NCBI GenBank assembly: GCA_900772445.1
Contig: CAAHEL010000058.1
Coordinates: 1 to 11,435 of the forward strand
DNA length: 11,435 nt
Origin: Bacilli bacterium
GTDB taxonomy: Bacteria; Bacillota_I; Bacilli_A; RF39; UBA660
Direction of reading: 5' to 3'
Below, one piece after another: positions 1 to 7,466 of the stretch (its first letter is position 1; each line of letters begins with the position of its first letter). The position numbers were made by a program, and so were the translations under genes. The notes under the pieces are model-generated. The model was not told where the DNA came from and searched no databases. It was given only the letters and a program-made list of their open reading frames with translations.

Positions 1-2
1 CA

Positions 3-56
3 GGTTTATTTACTGTTTATTATAGAAATCTAAAAAAATTATTTGCAGGATTTTAA
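3..56 (+). CDS. C-terminal end of an upstream gene (partial)
   Basis: From the left edge, frame 3 is open for 17 codons and ends in TAA at 54-56. The tail peptide is GLFTVYYRNLKKLFAGF. The other two + frames stop earlier, at 22-24 and 31-33. A good intrinsic terminator begins right at the stop, as expected for the end of a real gene. The tail is too short to assign a family. The aromatic and basic residues would suit the cytoplasmic tail of a membrane protein, but that is only an impression. Confidence 0.45.
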   Translation, partial: GLFTVYYRNLKKLFAGF

Positions 57-81
57 TACCTAGATTATTCTGGGTATTTTT
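55..81 (+). terminator. Rho-independent terminator of the upstream gene
   Basis: The arm AATACCTAGA (55-64) pairs with TCTGGGTATT (69-78), including one T·G wobble, around a TTAT loop. A T-run ends at 81. It begins at the stop codon of the partial gene at 3-56. Confidence 0.75.
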
Positions 82-121
82 AATCATGAATAATTACTTT
101 GTATGTAGAAATAATTGAAAA

Positions 122-147
122 TTAGCTATTAAAAAAATAACTAGCAA
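122..147. repeat. Imperfect inverted repeat upstream of the MerR-type gene
   Basis: TTAGCTATTA (122-131) and TAACTAGCAA (138-147) are inverted copies with one bulged base on each side, separated by AAAAAA. A -35-like TTGAAA lies just upstream at 115-120, but no good -10 sits 17 bp from it. MerR regulators often bind dyads inside their own promoters, so this could be an operator. In such AT-rich DNA it could also be chance. Confidence 0.3.
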
Positions 148-214
148 ATTATAAATTATATGTTATATGTATATAAATATACAAATAAATGTTATTTTGA
201 AAGTGAGGTTAAAT

Positions 215-1238
215 ATGAATTTAAGTATTGGTGAGTTTTCTAAAATTGCTAACGTTCATATAAAATCATTAAGATATTATGATAAACTTGGAGTATTAAA
301 ACCAATTTATGTTGACCCTAAAACAAATTATCGGTATTATTCATATCAACAACTTGGTATACTTGACGCTATTTCTACTTGTATCGATGTAGGTATTCCT
401 TTAAAAGAATTTAACAAATTTATGAGTGAAGATAAGACAACTATATATTATGATAAATTACTAGAACAAGGAAAAATGCTTGCAGAGAAAAAATAAATGA
501 AATAAAAAATAGCATCAATAAAATGGAATATATAAAAACTAAAAAATATAATATAGATATAATTAATGATAAAATAATGGGTCCAAATCCTTTAAAACTA
601 GAAGAAGAATTACTAAAAGATAATAAAATTAAACCAAATGGAATAGTTATGGGTTTAGGTAGTGGTCTAGGAATAACATCAGTATTTTTAGTAAAAGAAT
701 ATGGATTTAAAGTATATGCAACTGATTTATGGGGTGATAAAGAAGAAAATAGAAAGTTTTTTACTGAAATGGGTTTAACTAATGAAGAAATAATTCCTGT
801 TAAGGCAGATGCAACAGATTTAAGGTTTGATAAAAATTTCTTTGATGCAGTAATTAGCACGGATTCTTATAATTATTTTGGTAGAGATGAAAAATATTTA
901 GATGAAAAATTATTGCCATTTGTAAAAAAGGTGGATATATTTATATTACTGTTCCTGGAATGAAAAGGGATTGTCATAATGATATTCATGAAGAATTACT
1001 ATTATCTTGGAATAAGGAACAATTAGATTATATACACGATATCTATTATTGGAAAAATATAGTATCTAAATCAAATGATAGTGAAATAGTTTCAATATAT
1101 GAAATGGAAGGTAATGAAGAATGTTGGAATGATTGGATAAAGTGTGATAATGAATATTCTAGAAATGATAAAAAGGCAATAGAAGCTGGAGCATTAAAAT
1201 ATTTAAATTTTATTGCTATTATATTAAGAAAGAAATAG
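215..1238 (+). pseudogene. Broken MerR regulator–SAM methyltransferase fusion gene (two frameshifts)
   Basis: The start is ATG 215, with a GTGAGG ribosome site at 203-208; the upstream in-frame ATG at 167 has none. Residues 1-70 are a MerR-type winged helix (IGEFSKIANV, SLRYYDKLGVLKP, NYRYYSYQQL), then a coiled-coil helix begins. The frame stops at 494-496 right after an A6 run (488-493). Shifting by -1 continues the helix (INEIKNSINK) and runs into a class I SAM methyltransferase with the glycine motif LGSGLG, ATDLWGD, and STDSYNYFGRDEKYLD. That frame in turn fails after a second A6 run (924-929). Shifting by -1 again restores KKGGYIYITVPG and runs to TAG 1236-1238. Adding one A to each run would give a single protein of about 341 residues. 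The three pieces fit too well end to end to be unrelated. It may be a decayed gene, or an intact one with homopolymer sequencing errors or transcriptional slippage. Alternatively the methyltransferase starts separately at ATG 523, but no ribosome site is seen there. The methyl acceptor is unknown. Confidence 0.75.
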
Positions 1239-1239
1239 A

Positions 1240-1263
1240 AATACTTAAAGCAAGTATTTTTTT
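1240..1263 (+). terminator. Intrinsic terminator after the MerR–methyltransferase gene
   Basis: AATACTT (1240-1246) pairs with AAGTATT (1252-1258) around AAAGC and is followed by a T-run to 1263. A partial copy (TAAAGCAAGTAT at 1280-1291, identical to 1246-1257, then a T-run) lies just downstream and looks like a decayed duplicate. Confidence 0.75.
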
Positions 1264-1298
1264 CTTCGTAAAATTTTAGTAAAGCAAGTATATTTTTC

Positions 1299-1327
1299 TT
1301 GAGTTAATTATTTCAAAATGTTATACT
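1299..1327 (+). promoter_or_regulatory. Sigma-A promoter with extended -10
   Basis: The -35 is TTGAGT (1299-1304), the spacer is 17 bp, and the extended -10 is TGTTATACT (1319-1327). Transcription would begin near 1334. This places the in-frame ATG at 1318 outside the transcript and supports the TTG start at 1360 for the next gene. Confidence 0.65.
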
Positions 1328-1359
1328 TAAAAAGTACCACAAATAAGAGGAGATATAAT

Positions 1360-2640
1360 TTGAGAAAAATAGTTAGTTTAATTACTACTTGTCTAATATT
1401 TGTATTAGGAGTATATTTTATATATAATTACAATAAAGAAGATATTACTATTAATAGTGTAACTTTATATAATACATTAAAAAAAGAAAAAACTAGTATT
1501 AATACTACTGGGGGAATATGTTTACTTGGTATAATGGATAAAGATAAAGATGGTTGGTATATAAATCTTGATAATATAATTAATATAAATCTAGATAATG
1601 GTAGTAAAAAAAGTTTTAATAATGTTAATAAAATTAGAATATATGATGGAAAATTAGTAAATATAGAATCTTTTTATAAAGAATTAGTAACTCTAAAAGG
1701 AATAATTGATAATCAAGATGATATATTATATTTAGTACCTTATTTAATTGTAAGAGGTAAGAATACCATAGATAATGTTGGAGTATCTAATTTAGATAAA
1801 ATTAATAATGAAAGAGAATTTGATAGTAATCTTCTTCCTTTAGAAATGAATTCAATTAATAAGGATAAAATATATAAATATAATTATTATATGTTAGATA
1901 ATGAATCTTTAGAATATTTAGGTAATGATTTTATATTATTTTATAAGGATTTTGTAAAAGCATTTTTAAATTATAAAACTAGTGTAAAAGTTTCTAAAAA
2001 AGAATATGCAGATATATTAATTAGTATTTTAGATTATGAATTTCCAGTCTTTTTTTCAGATGGAGAATATGATTTTTTAAATTATTATAATGAAGAAGAT
2101 AAAACATTTAATTGGAAATATAAAACTAAAAATAAAGAAGAACATAATGCTTTATTAAAAGAATTTGAAAATAATGCTAATATGTTTTTAAATGGAGTAA
2201 GTAATGAAGATGATGATAGTATTAAAGCACAAAATATTTATCATAACTTATCTAAAGTGATTACTTATAATACTGAAGGATTAAAAAGATTTAAGAATTT
2301 AGAATCATACTATGTATATAAAAATAAAAGTGGAGTATCTAATTCAATTGCTAATACTTATTGTCAATTACTTACCCAAGTAGATATTTCTTGTACCCTA
2401 GTCGTAGGAATTAAAGATAATAATCCATATACTTGGTCTTTAATTAAAATAGATAATGATTATTATTTTGCAGATATTTCTAGAGAAATTAATTATAGTA
2501 ATGGTAAAGATTATAAATATTTTGGTATTAGTATAAATGAATTTAATGATACTAAAGATATTATTATTGGTAGATATAATTATAAAAGTATAACTGAATT
2601 AGAATATGATTTTCTAAAAAAATTAGATATTAATTCTTAA
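1360..2640 (+). CDS. Membrane-anchored protein with a degenerate transglutaminase-like domain
   Basis: The start is taken as TTG 1360 because GAGGAG lies at 1347-1352 with 7-nt spacing. The longer reading from ATG 1318 has no ribosome site and overlaps the promoter's -10. This gives 426 residues. Residues 4-23 are one hydrophobic segment (signal anchor) after a short basic N-terminus, so the bulk probably lies outside the cytoplasm. The C-terminal region resembles the transglutaminase/protease core usually written GVC…, HxW…, D-V. Here the corresponding residues are GVSNSIA (Ser 327), NPYTWSL (Thr 358) and FADIS (Asp 372). The fold seems kept while the catalytic Cys and His are replaced, suggesting a binding or structural role, perhaps at the cell wall. 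The middle (about 30-300) is a low-complexity, Asn/Lys/Asp/Tyr-rich stretch I do not recognise. The fold assignment rests on motif shape only. The gene stands alone between its own promoter and a hairpin. Confidence 0.75.
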   Translation: MRKIVSLITTCLIFVLGVYFIYNYNKEDITINSVTLYNTLKKEKTSINTTGGICLLGIMDKDKDGWYINLDNIININLDNGSKKSFNNVNKIRIYDGKLVNIESFYKELVTLKGIIDNQDDILYLVPYLIVRGKNTIDNVGVSNLDKINNEREFDSNLLPLEMNSINKDKIYKYNYYMLDNESLEYLGNDFILFYKDFVKAFLNYKTSVKVSKKEYADILISILDYEFPVFFSDGEYDFLNYYNEEDKTFNWKYKTKNKEEHNALLKEFENNANMFLNGVSNEDDDSIKAQNIYHNLSKVITYNTEGLKRFKNLESYYVYKNKSGVSNSIANTYCQLLTQVDISCTLVVGIKDNNPYTWSLIKIDNDYYFADISREINYSNGKDYKYFGISINEFNDTKDIIIGRYNYKSITELEYDFLKKLDINS

Positions 2641-2652
2641 AAAAATATATGT

Positions 2653-2684
2653 AAAGAATGCATAAAAATATTGTGTATTCTTTT
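2653..2684 (+). terminator. Probable terminator hairpin between the anchored protein and cdsA
   Basis: AAAGAATGCATA (2653-2664) pairs with TGTGTATTCTTT (2672-2683) over 12 positions with two G·T wobbles and a 7-nt loop. Only about four Ts follow, so termination may be partial. The -35 of the cdsA promoter overlaps the 3' arm. Confidence 0.5.
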
Positions 2685-2699
2685 AATTTATATTATAAT
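2671..2699 (+). promoter_or_regulatory. Promoter for cdsA-rseP
   Basis: TTGTGT (2671-2676), a 17-bp spacer and a perfect TATAAT (2694-2699). Transcription would start near 2706, leaving a leader of only about 14 nt that still contains the TGAGG ribosome site (2706-2710). Confidence 0.55.
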
Positions 2700-2719
2700 T
2701 ATATTTGAGGAATGATATA

Positions 2720-3505
2720 ATGAAAAAGAGAAGTATTAGTGCATTTTTTATAGTGTTAATTCTTACCATTGCTATTTATTATGGAAGTTATTTATTTGGA
2801 ATACTTATAGGATTATGTGCTATTTTAGGTTTTAGGGAATTTGTTAATATTAAGAAAAAAGGTAATAAAAATAAGTTAAGTTGTATAGAATTAATTAGTT
2901 TAATAACATTATTATTGCTAGTATTTAATAATACATTTTATATTATTGATAGTATTAGTTTATTAGCATTACCAATTCTTACTTTTACAATACCTATTGT
3001 TATATATAATGATAAAGATAAGTATAATATTAATGATTGCTTTTATTTATTTGGGGTTGTACTTATTTTAGGCATTGCTTTTAATAGTTTAATATTATTT
3101 AGAAGTAAAGATATTTGGTTATGTGTTTATGTATTTTTAATTTCATTTATGACAGATACTTATGCTTATATTGGAGGAATGTTAATTGGAAAAAATAAAT
3201 TAACTAGTATATCACCAAAGAAAACTATCGAAGGAAGTATTATTGGTACAGTTATGGCAACTTTTCTTGGTACTTGCTTTTATAACATATTAATTAATGA
3301 TATTGGTTTAATAGAAATAGCATTAGTTAGTTTAGTATTATCTGTTATTTCACAATTTGGAGATTTATTCTTTAGTAGTATTAAAAGATATTATGATAAA
3401 AAAGATTATTCTAATTTAATACCAGGACACGGTGGAATATTAGATAGATTAGATAGTGTAATCTTTGTAACAATAGCATTAAATTTAATTTTAAATATTT
3501 TATAG
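2720..3505 (+). CDS. cdsA: Phosphatidate cytidylyltransferase
   Basis: Integral membrane enzyme making CDP-diacylglycerol from phosphatidic acid and CTP, the branch point for anionic phospholipids. The 261 residues hold multiple hydrophobic segments (about 8-36, 56-97, 107-126, 132-152, 174-192, 197-216, 246-260). The C-terminal family signature is complete at residues 219-245: S-x-I-K-R, K-D, then IPGHGGILDRLD with its metal-binding acidic residues. TDTYAYIGG (145-153) and SPKKTIEG (165-172) are also typical. The start is ATG 2720 with TGAGG upstream; a TTG at 2705 would sit at the transcription start and is unlikely. The stop TAG is built into the AGGAGGG ribosome site of rseP, so the two are translated from one message. 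In many Firmicutes uppS precedes cdsA and dxr follows it; here neither neighbour is present. Confidence 0.95.
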   Translation: MKKRSISAFFIVLILTIAIYYGSYLFGILIGLCAILGFREFVNIKKKGNKNKLSCIELISLITLLLLVFNNTFYIIDSISLLALPILTFTIPIVIYNDKDKYNINDCFYLFGVVLILGIAFNSLILFRSKDIWLCVYVFLISFMTDTYAYIGGMLIGKNKLTSISPKKTIEGSIIGTVMATFLGTCFYNILINDIGLIEIALVSLVLSVISQFGDLFFSSIKRYYDKKDYSNLIPGHGGILDRLDSVIFVTIALNLILNIL

Positions 3506-3516
3506 GAGGGAATATA

Positions 3517-4557
3517 ATGACACTTATTTGGTTTATTTTGATTTTAGGAGTTATAATTTTAGTTCACGAATTCGGACATTTTATCTTTGCTAAATGGGCT
3601 GGAGTATATGTATATGAGTTTTCAATAGGTATGGGTCCAAAACTATTTAGTAAAAAAGATAAAAAAGGAGAAACAGAATATTCAGTTAGATTAATACCAA
3701 TTGGAGGCTTTGTTAGACTTGCTGGTGAAGAAGTAGATGATGATAAAAAAATAGGTAAAGACCGCAAATTATATAATAAAGGTTTTTGGCAAAGATTTAT
3801 GATAATGTTTGCAGGACCAATGAATAACTTTATATTATGTTTTGTAATATTATTAATTAGTGCTTTAACATATGGTAGTATTTCCCAAAAACCAGTAATT
3901 GATTCCGTTAGTCCAGATTATCCAGCATATAAAGCAGGGATAGTTGGAGGAGATACTATTCTTAGCATTAACGGAGATAAAGTAGATAGTTGGAGTGAAG
4001 TACAACTTCTTATTCAGACTGCAAAAGGTAGCAAGTTAGAAATAGTATTAAAAGACATTAATAACAAAAAGAAAACCATAACACTTACTCCAGAAGCAGT
4101 AAAAAATGAAGACGGAAGTACAAGTTATCTTATCGGCGTAGGAATGCGAAGAAAAGTAGAAAAAGGTGTAGTTCCCTCTTTAAAAAATGCTTGTGAAACT
4201 ACTGGTTCATTATTTAAATTAATGCTAGTTACTGTTAAAGAATTATTTACTGGTGGAGTAGCAGTTAAAGAATTATCTGGTCCAGTTGGAATATATACAG
4301 TTGTTGGAGAACAAGCAAAAGCAGGCTTTGAAAGTATTTTAAGTTTAATTGCTTTCTTATCAATAAATGTCGGAGTAATTAATTTAATACCATTTCCTGC
4401 GTTTGATGGAGGAAGAATATTATTCTTAATTATTGAAAAATTAACTAAAAAGAGTATTTCTACTTCCGTAGAAAATATGGTTAATAATATTGGATTTTTA
4501 CTACTAATATTACTTATGATTTATGTAACATTTAATGATATTATTAGATTATTTTAG
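3517..4557 (+). CDS. rseP: RseP/RasP-type site-2 intramembrane metalloprotease
   Basis: Zinc protease that cuts transmembrane segments, in this family typically anti-sigma factors and leftover signal peptides. The first membrane segment carries the zinc motif HEFGH (His17, Glu18, His21). FAGPMNNF (98-105) is the conserved re-entrant/second-segment motif. A PDZ domain spans about 124-210, with the ligand loop around AYKAGIVGGD. NLIPFPAFDGG (289-299) supplies the third zinc ligand, Asp297, and a final hydrophobic segment ends the protein. Its 346 residues make it somewhat shorter than the larger family members with two PDZ domains; a single PDZ is seen here. The ribosome site AGGAGGG (3504-3510) lies 6 nt before ATG 3517. 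It is 11 nt downstream of cdsA in the same operon and is followed by a strong terminator. Confidence 0.95.
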   Translation: MTLIWFILILGVIILVHEFGHFIFAKWAGVYVYEFSIGMGPKLFSKKDKKGETEYSVRLIPIGGFVRLAGEEVDDDKKIGKDRKLYNKGFWQRFMIMFAGPMNNFILCFVILLISALTYGSISQKPVIDSVSPDYPAYKAGIVGGDTILSINGDKVDSWSEVQLLIQTAKGSKLEIVLKDINNKKKTITLTPEAVKNEDGSTSYLIGVGMRRKVEKGVVPSLKNACETTGSLFKLMLVTVKELFTGGVAVKELSGPVGIYTVVGEQAKAGFESILSLIAFLSINVGVINLIPFPAFDGGRILFLIIEKLTKKSISTSVENMVNNIGFLLLILLMIYVTFNDIIRLF

Positions 4558-4586
4558 AAATTAAGTAAAATTAATTTCTTTTTTTT
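4557..4586 (+). terminator. Terminator of the cdsA-rseP operon
   Basis: GAAATTAA (4557-4564) pairs perfectly with TTAATTTC (4571-4578) around GTAAAA and is followed by eight Ts and then a second run of nine. It begins on the last base of the rseP stop codon. Confidence 0.8.
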
Positions 4587-4594
4587 CTTTTTTT

Positions 4595-4603
4595 TGATAT
4601 AAT
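4595..4603 (+). promoter_or_regulatory. Extended -10 promoter for tkt
   Basis: TGATATAAT forms a perfect extended -10. The region 17 bp upstream (TTTCTT) is not a good -35, so the TG element would carry recognition. It directly follows the terminator T-runs. The predicted start near 4610 gives a leader of about 17 nt. Confidence 0.6.
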
Positions 4604-4626
4604 TACTTTAGAAAGTAGGTAGAAGT

Positions 4627-6600
4627 ATGGGAAAAATTAACGAAAATTTAATTAAAAATAATATTAGGATGTTAGCACTAGATATGATAGATAATGCTAA
4701 AAGTGGTCATCCTGGTATAGCACTTAGTGCGGCTCCAATTATTTATACACTTTTCGCCCATCACATAAATGTTGATTTAGATAGACCTGACTTTTGCAAT
4801 CGTGATAGATTTGTTTTAAGTGCAGGACACGGTAGTGCATTACTTTATGCAACGTTATTTGCAATGTATAATACTTATGATATCGAAGACTTAAAAAGTT
4901 TTAGAAAATATGGTAGTGTTTGTCCGGGACATCCTGAATATGATATAAATCATAGAATTGAAGCAACCACTGGATTATTAGGTCAAGGTTTTGCTAATGC
5001 TGTAGGTATGGCAATTAGTGAAAAATACCTAGAAGCAAACTTTAATTCTAAAAAGAATACCGTATTCGATTATAAAGTATATGCTTTATGTAGTGATGGA
5101 GACTTTATGGAAGGAATCTCTTATGAAGCAGCATCTTTAGCGGGTACTCTTAATCTAGATAACTTAATAGTATTTTATGACGCTAATGATGTAACATTAG
5201 ATGGAAGTGCTGAAAAATCATTTACTGAAAGTGTTATTGAGAGATTCGAAGCAATGGATTGGGAAGTTTTGGAAGTTAAAAATGGAGAAAGTATTAAAGA
5301 AATAAATACCGCTATAGAAAAAGCAAAAAAATCTAAAAAACCAGTATTAATTGGCGTAAATACTGTTATTGGTAAATACTCTAAATACGAAGGAACAAAT
5401 AAAGTTCATAGTGGTCCGTTAGAAAAAGATGATTTAGAAAATATCAGAACTACACTTGGAGGCTTTCTACCATTTGATTATGATAAAGAAAACTTTAGCC
5501 ATTTAAGAAAAATGGTTAGAGAAAGAAATAAAGATAATTATTCTAACTGGTATTTAGAATATGAAACATATAAAGATACACATAGTGAAGAAGAATTAGA
5601 AAATCTAGAAACAATTATTAAAAATGAAGATATTGTATTACAAATAGATAAAGTAGTAGATACTTCGAAAATATTTGTAGATAAAACAATGAGAGAAATA
5701 AATTATCAAATAATGAATGTTATTTCAGCATTTATCCCTAATTTTATCGGAGGAAGTGCTGATATGGCAACTTCTACAAAAACATATTTAAAGAAACAAG
5801 GAGATTTTTCTAAAGATAATTATGCTGGTAAAAATATTGCTTTTGGAGTAAGGGAACAAGCAATGGGAGCAATATTAAATGGTATGGCATTATCTAGTAT
5901 GAAAGTATTTGGTTCAACTCATTTAGTCTTTGCTGATTATCTAAAACCAATGATAAGAATGAGTGCAATGCAAAACTTACCAGTAACATATGTATTTACT
6001 CACGATAACTTCACTATTGGAAGTGATGGACCAACTCATCAACCAATCGAACAATTAGGAATGTTAAGAAGTATCCCTAATCTAAATGTTTATAGACCAG
6101 CAGATTATAGAGAACTTCTTGGTAGTTGGAATTTAATTTTAACTAGTGGCAAACCAAGTGCTTTAATCCTTCCTAAAGACCACGTAGATACTTTAGAACA
6201 CACTAGTATTAAAGGTGTAAAATATGGTGCTTATATAGTAAGTGAAGTTAAAACAAAACTAGACTTAATATTAATATCTTCTGGGGAAGAATTAAATCTT
6301 GCTATTAAATTAAAAGATGAATTACTTAAAAACTTTATCGAAGCAAGAGTAGTTAGTATGCCTAATCTAGATTTATTTACTAAACAAGAAAATAGTTATA
6401 AAGAACAAGTATTTCCTAGAGGTTATAAAAAAATGTTTTTAGAATTTTCTAATGATCCTAATCATTTTAGATTTGTAGATAGTGAAAATGATCTAATTGA
6501 TGTAAATAAATACTTAAAGAGTGCCTCAAAAGAAGAACTAGAAAAAGAATACGAATATGATGTTGCTAGTTTAATAATAAAAATTAAGAATAATTTATAA
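4627..6600 (+). CDS. tkt: Transketolase
   Basis: Thiamine-diphosphate enzyme of the non-oxidative pentose phosphate pathway, moving two-carbon ketol units between sugar phosphates. At 657 residues it is the normal bacterial length. Domain 1 (about 1-320) contains SGHPG (26-30), GHGSALLY (67-74), GLLGQGFANAVGMA (116-129) and the cofactor/metal segment SDGDFMEG (156-163) with Asn188 in the following YDAND. The first Gly of the usual GDG is Ser here. Domain 2 contains the catalytic glutamate in GVREQAM (Glu410) and HDNFTIGSDGPTHQP (459-473). The C-terminal domain (about 530-657) completes the protein. The ribosome site (GTAGGT, 4615-4620) is weak but the ATG is clear. It heads the tkt–sirA-like–yneF block, an arrangement shared with Bacillus. 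Confidence 0.97.
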   Translation: MGKINENLIKNNIRMLALDMIDNAKSGHPGIALSAAPIIYTLFAHHINVDLDRPDFCNRDRFVLSAGHGSALLYATLFAMYNTYDIEDLKSFRKYGSVCPGHPEYDINHRIEATTGLLGQGFANAVGMAISEKYLEANFNSKKNTVFDYKVYALCSDGDFMEGISYEAASLAGTLNLDNLIVFYDANDVTLDGSAEKSFTESVIERFEAMDWEVLEVKNGESIKEINTAIEKAKKSKKPVLIGVNTVIGKYSKYEGTNKVHSGPLEKDDLENIRTTLGGFLPFDYDKENFSHLRKMVRERNKDNYSNWYLEYETYKDTHSEEELENLETIIKNEDIVLQIDKVVDTSKIFVDKTMREINYQIMNVISAFIPNFIGGSADMATSTKTYLKKQGDFSKDNYAGKNIAFGVREQAMGAILNGMALSSMKVFGSTHLVFADYLKPMIRMSAMQNLPVTYVFTHDNFTIGSDGPTHQPIEQLGMLRSIPNLNVYRPADYRELLGSWNLILTSGKPSALILPKDHVDTLEHTSIKGVKYGAYIVSEVKTKLDLILISSGEELNLAIKLKDELLKNFIEARVVSMPNLDLFTKQENSYKEQVFPRGYKKMFLEFSNDPNHFRFVDSENDLIDVNKYLKSASKEELEKEYEYDVASLIIKIKNNL

Positions 6601-6611
6601 TTCGACAAAAT

Positions 6612-6637
6612 AATTAAATTATAGTATGTATAATTAA
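6612..6637 (+). promoter_or_regulatory. Weak promoter/hairpin between tkt and the sirA-like gene
   Basis: A TATAAT (6629-6634) lies before the sirA-like gene, without a convincing -35. It forms the 3' arm of a dyad: ATTATA (6616-6621 region) against TATAAT, extended by ATTA/TAAT with one bulged A. No T-run follows, so it is not a terminator. It may be a local promoter, an operator or chance in AT-rich DNA. Confidence 0.3.
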
Positions 6638-6650
6638 TCTTGGTGATATG

Positions 6651-7097
6651 ATGAGAACATACTATATTTTTAAAATTAATAAATACTTTTCATATGTATA
6701 TAAAAATAAACCTTATAAAATATATAAAACTATCGAAGAAATCTATCATACCAAGGAATATGATATGGTACTTACTTATAAAATATACGAACAAATTGCT
6801 ATTCCTTTTATTAAGGGGGAACTAAATAAATATTTATATGAATTATATAATGATAATATTTGTTATTTAACTAATAAAAATACACACATATATAGTAGTA
6901 ATTTCGAATATAGTAAATTAGTAATAACTAATTCTAATTTAAAAATAAAAACTAGTGTTAATTATCCAATATTCTTAAATGATATAAATAATTATTTTGA
7001 TAATATATTCGTATGCGATTTTATAAATAAAGATTATTTTTGGTTAGATAAAATAATAAAAAAAGATAGACAAAGTGAAAAATATGAAGTAAAATAA
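6651..7097 (+). CDS. sirA: SirA-like protein (YneE family)
   Basis: SirA in B. subtilis is made at the onset of sporulation and binds domain I of DnaA to block new rounds of replication. The call rests on two things: position, directly between tkt and yneF as in Bacillus, and the opening RTYYIFKINKYF, which resembles the family's YYxYxIKEEF-like start. The 148 residues match the family's size. There is no signal peptide or membrane segment. It is rich in Tyr, Asn, Lys and Ile. ATG 6651 is preferred over ATG 6648 because GGTG (6642-6645) is then 5 nt away. The sequence is diverged enough that DnaA binding is not assured, and the host may not sporulate. Confidence 0.7.
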   Translation: MRTYYIFKINKYFSYVYKNKPYKIYKTIEEIYHTKEYDMVLTYKIYEQIAIPFIKGELNKYLYELYNDNICYLTNKNTHIYSSNFEYSKLVITNSNLKIKTSVNYPIFLNDINNYFDNIFVCDFINKDYFWLDKIIKKDRQSEKYEVK

Positions 7098-7115
7098 TGA
7101 AATGGAGGTAATAAT

Positions 7116-7325
7116 ATGTTTTGGGATATATTATATTTAGTAATTGGTTTAATCGTAGGATTTGTAATTGGATTTTTTATAGCAAGAAAATATATGCAAA
7201 AATACTTAAAACAAAATCCCCCAATTAACGAACAAATGATTAAAACAATGATGAGTGGAATGGGAAGAACTCCTAGTCAAAAGCAAATTAATCAAATGAT
7301 GAAACAAATGAATAAAATTAAATAA
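7116..7325 (+). CDS. yneF: YneF family (UPF0154) small membrane protein
   Basis: A 69-residue protein with one N-terminal membrane segment (about 4-23, ending FFIARKYMQ) and a cytoplasmic tail carrying the family's most conserved features: KQNPPINEQMIK and then TPSQKQINQMMKQM. This is an essentially complete match to the pattern I know for B. subtilis YneF, whose function is unknown. The ribosome site is GGAGG (7104-7108). It lies 18 nt after the sirA-like gene, so the two are probably cotranscribed, and a terminator overlaps its stop codon. Confidence 0.93.
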   Translation: MFWDILYLVIGLIVGFVIGFFIARKYMQKYLKQNPPINEQMIKTMMSGMGRTPSQKQINQMMKQMNKIK

Positions 7326-7350
7326 TACTTACACTTGTAGGTATTTTTTT
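7324..7350 (+). terminator. Terminator of the tkt-sirA-yneF block
   Basis: AATACTTAC (7324-7332) pairs with GTAGGTATT (7337-7345) with one T·G wobble around an ACTT loop, followed by seven Ts. Confidence 0.8.
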
Positions 7351-7359
7351 CTTTTAATA

Positions 7360-7374
7360 AATTTTTCTTGATTT
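7360..7374. repeat. 15-bp direct repeat, left copy, flanking the RM cassette
   Basis: AATTTTTCTTGATTT is identical to 9109-9123. The two copies enclose the restriction-modification genes. In the right copy TTGATT serves as the -35 of the pilin promoter; in this copy no good -10 follows at 17 bp. Confidence 0.5.
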
Positions 7375-7433
7375 ACAAAATCATTAATTTTAATTATTAT
7401 TTTTTTGGTTTTGTAGCAAAAAAAAATAAAAAA

Positions 7434-7442
7434 TGATATAAT
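7434..7442 (+). promoter_or_regulatory. Extended -10 promoter for the RM operon
   Basis: TGATATAAT is a perfect extended -10. The best -35-like match upstream (TTGTAG, 7411-7416) has a long 20-bp spacer. The predicted start near 7449 leaves a leader of about 18 nt that holds the GGTGGTGG ribosome site. Confidence 0.55.
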
Positions 7443-7466
7443 GTAAATATAATGGTGGTGGTAATT

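Noticed and set aside
484..496. Programmed -1 ribosomal frameshift at the first A6 run
   Set aside because: The codons read G AAA AAA TAA, so the P-site tRNA would slip onto GAA with a mismatch, and no clear downstream stimulatory structure is evident. A second break of the same kind further on favours mutation, sequencing error or transcriptional slippage.
441..860. 139-residue open frame on the minus strand
   Set aside because: It lies opposite the methyltransferase-coding frames, has a low-complexity Ser/Leu/Phe composition typical of antisense to AT-rich genes, and has no ribosome site or recognisable domain.
1318..1359. N-terminal extension of the anchored protein from ATG 1318
   Set aside because: That ATG overlaps the extended -10 element and lacks a ribosome site; TTG 1360 has GAGGAG at good spacing.
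3564..3767. 67-residue open frame on the minus strand
   Set aside because: It is antisense to the HExxH region of rseP, which is certain; no independent support.
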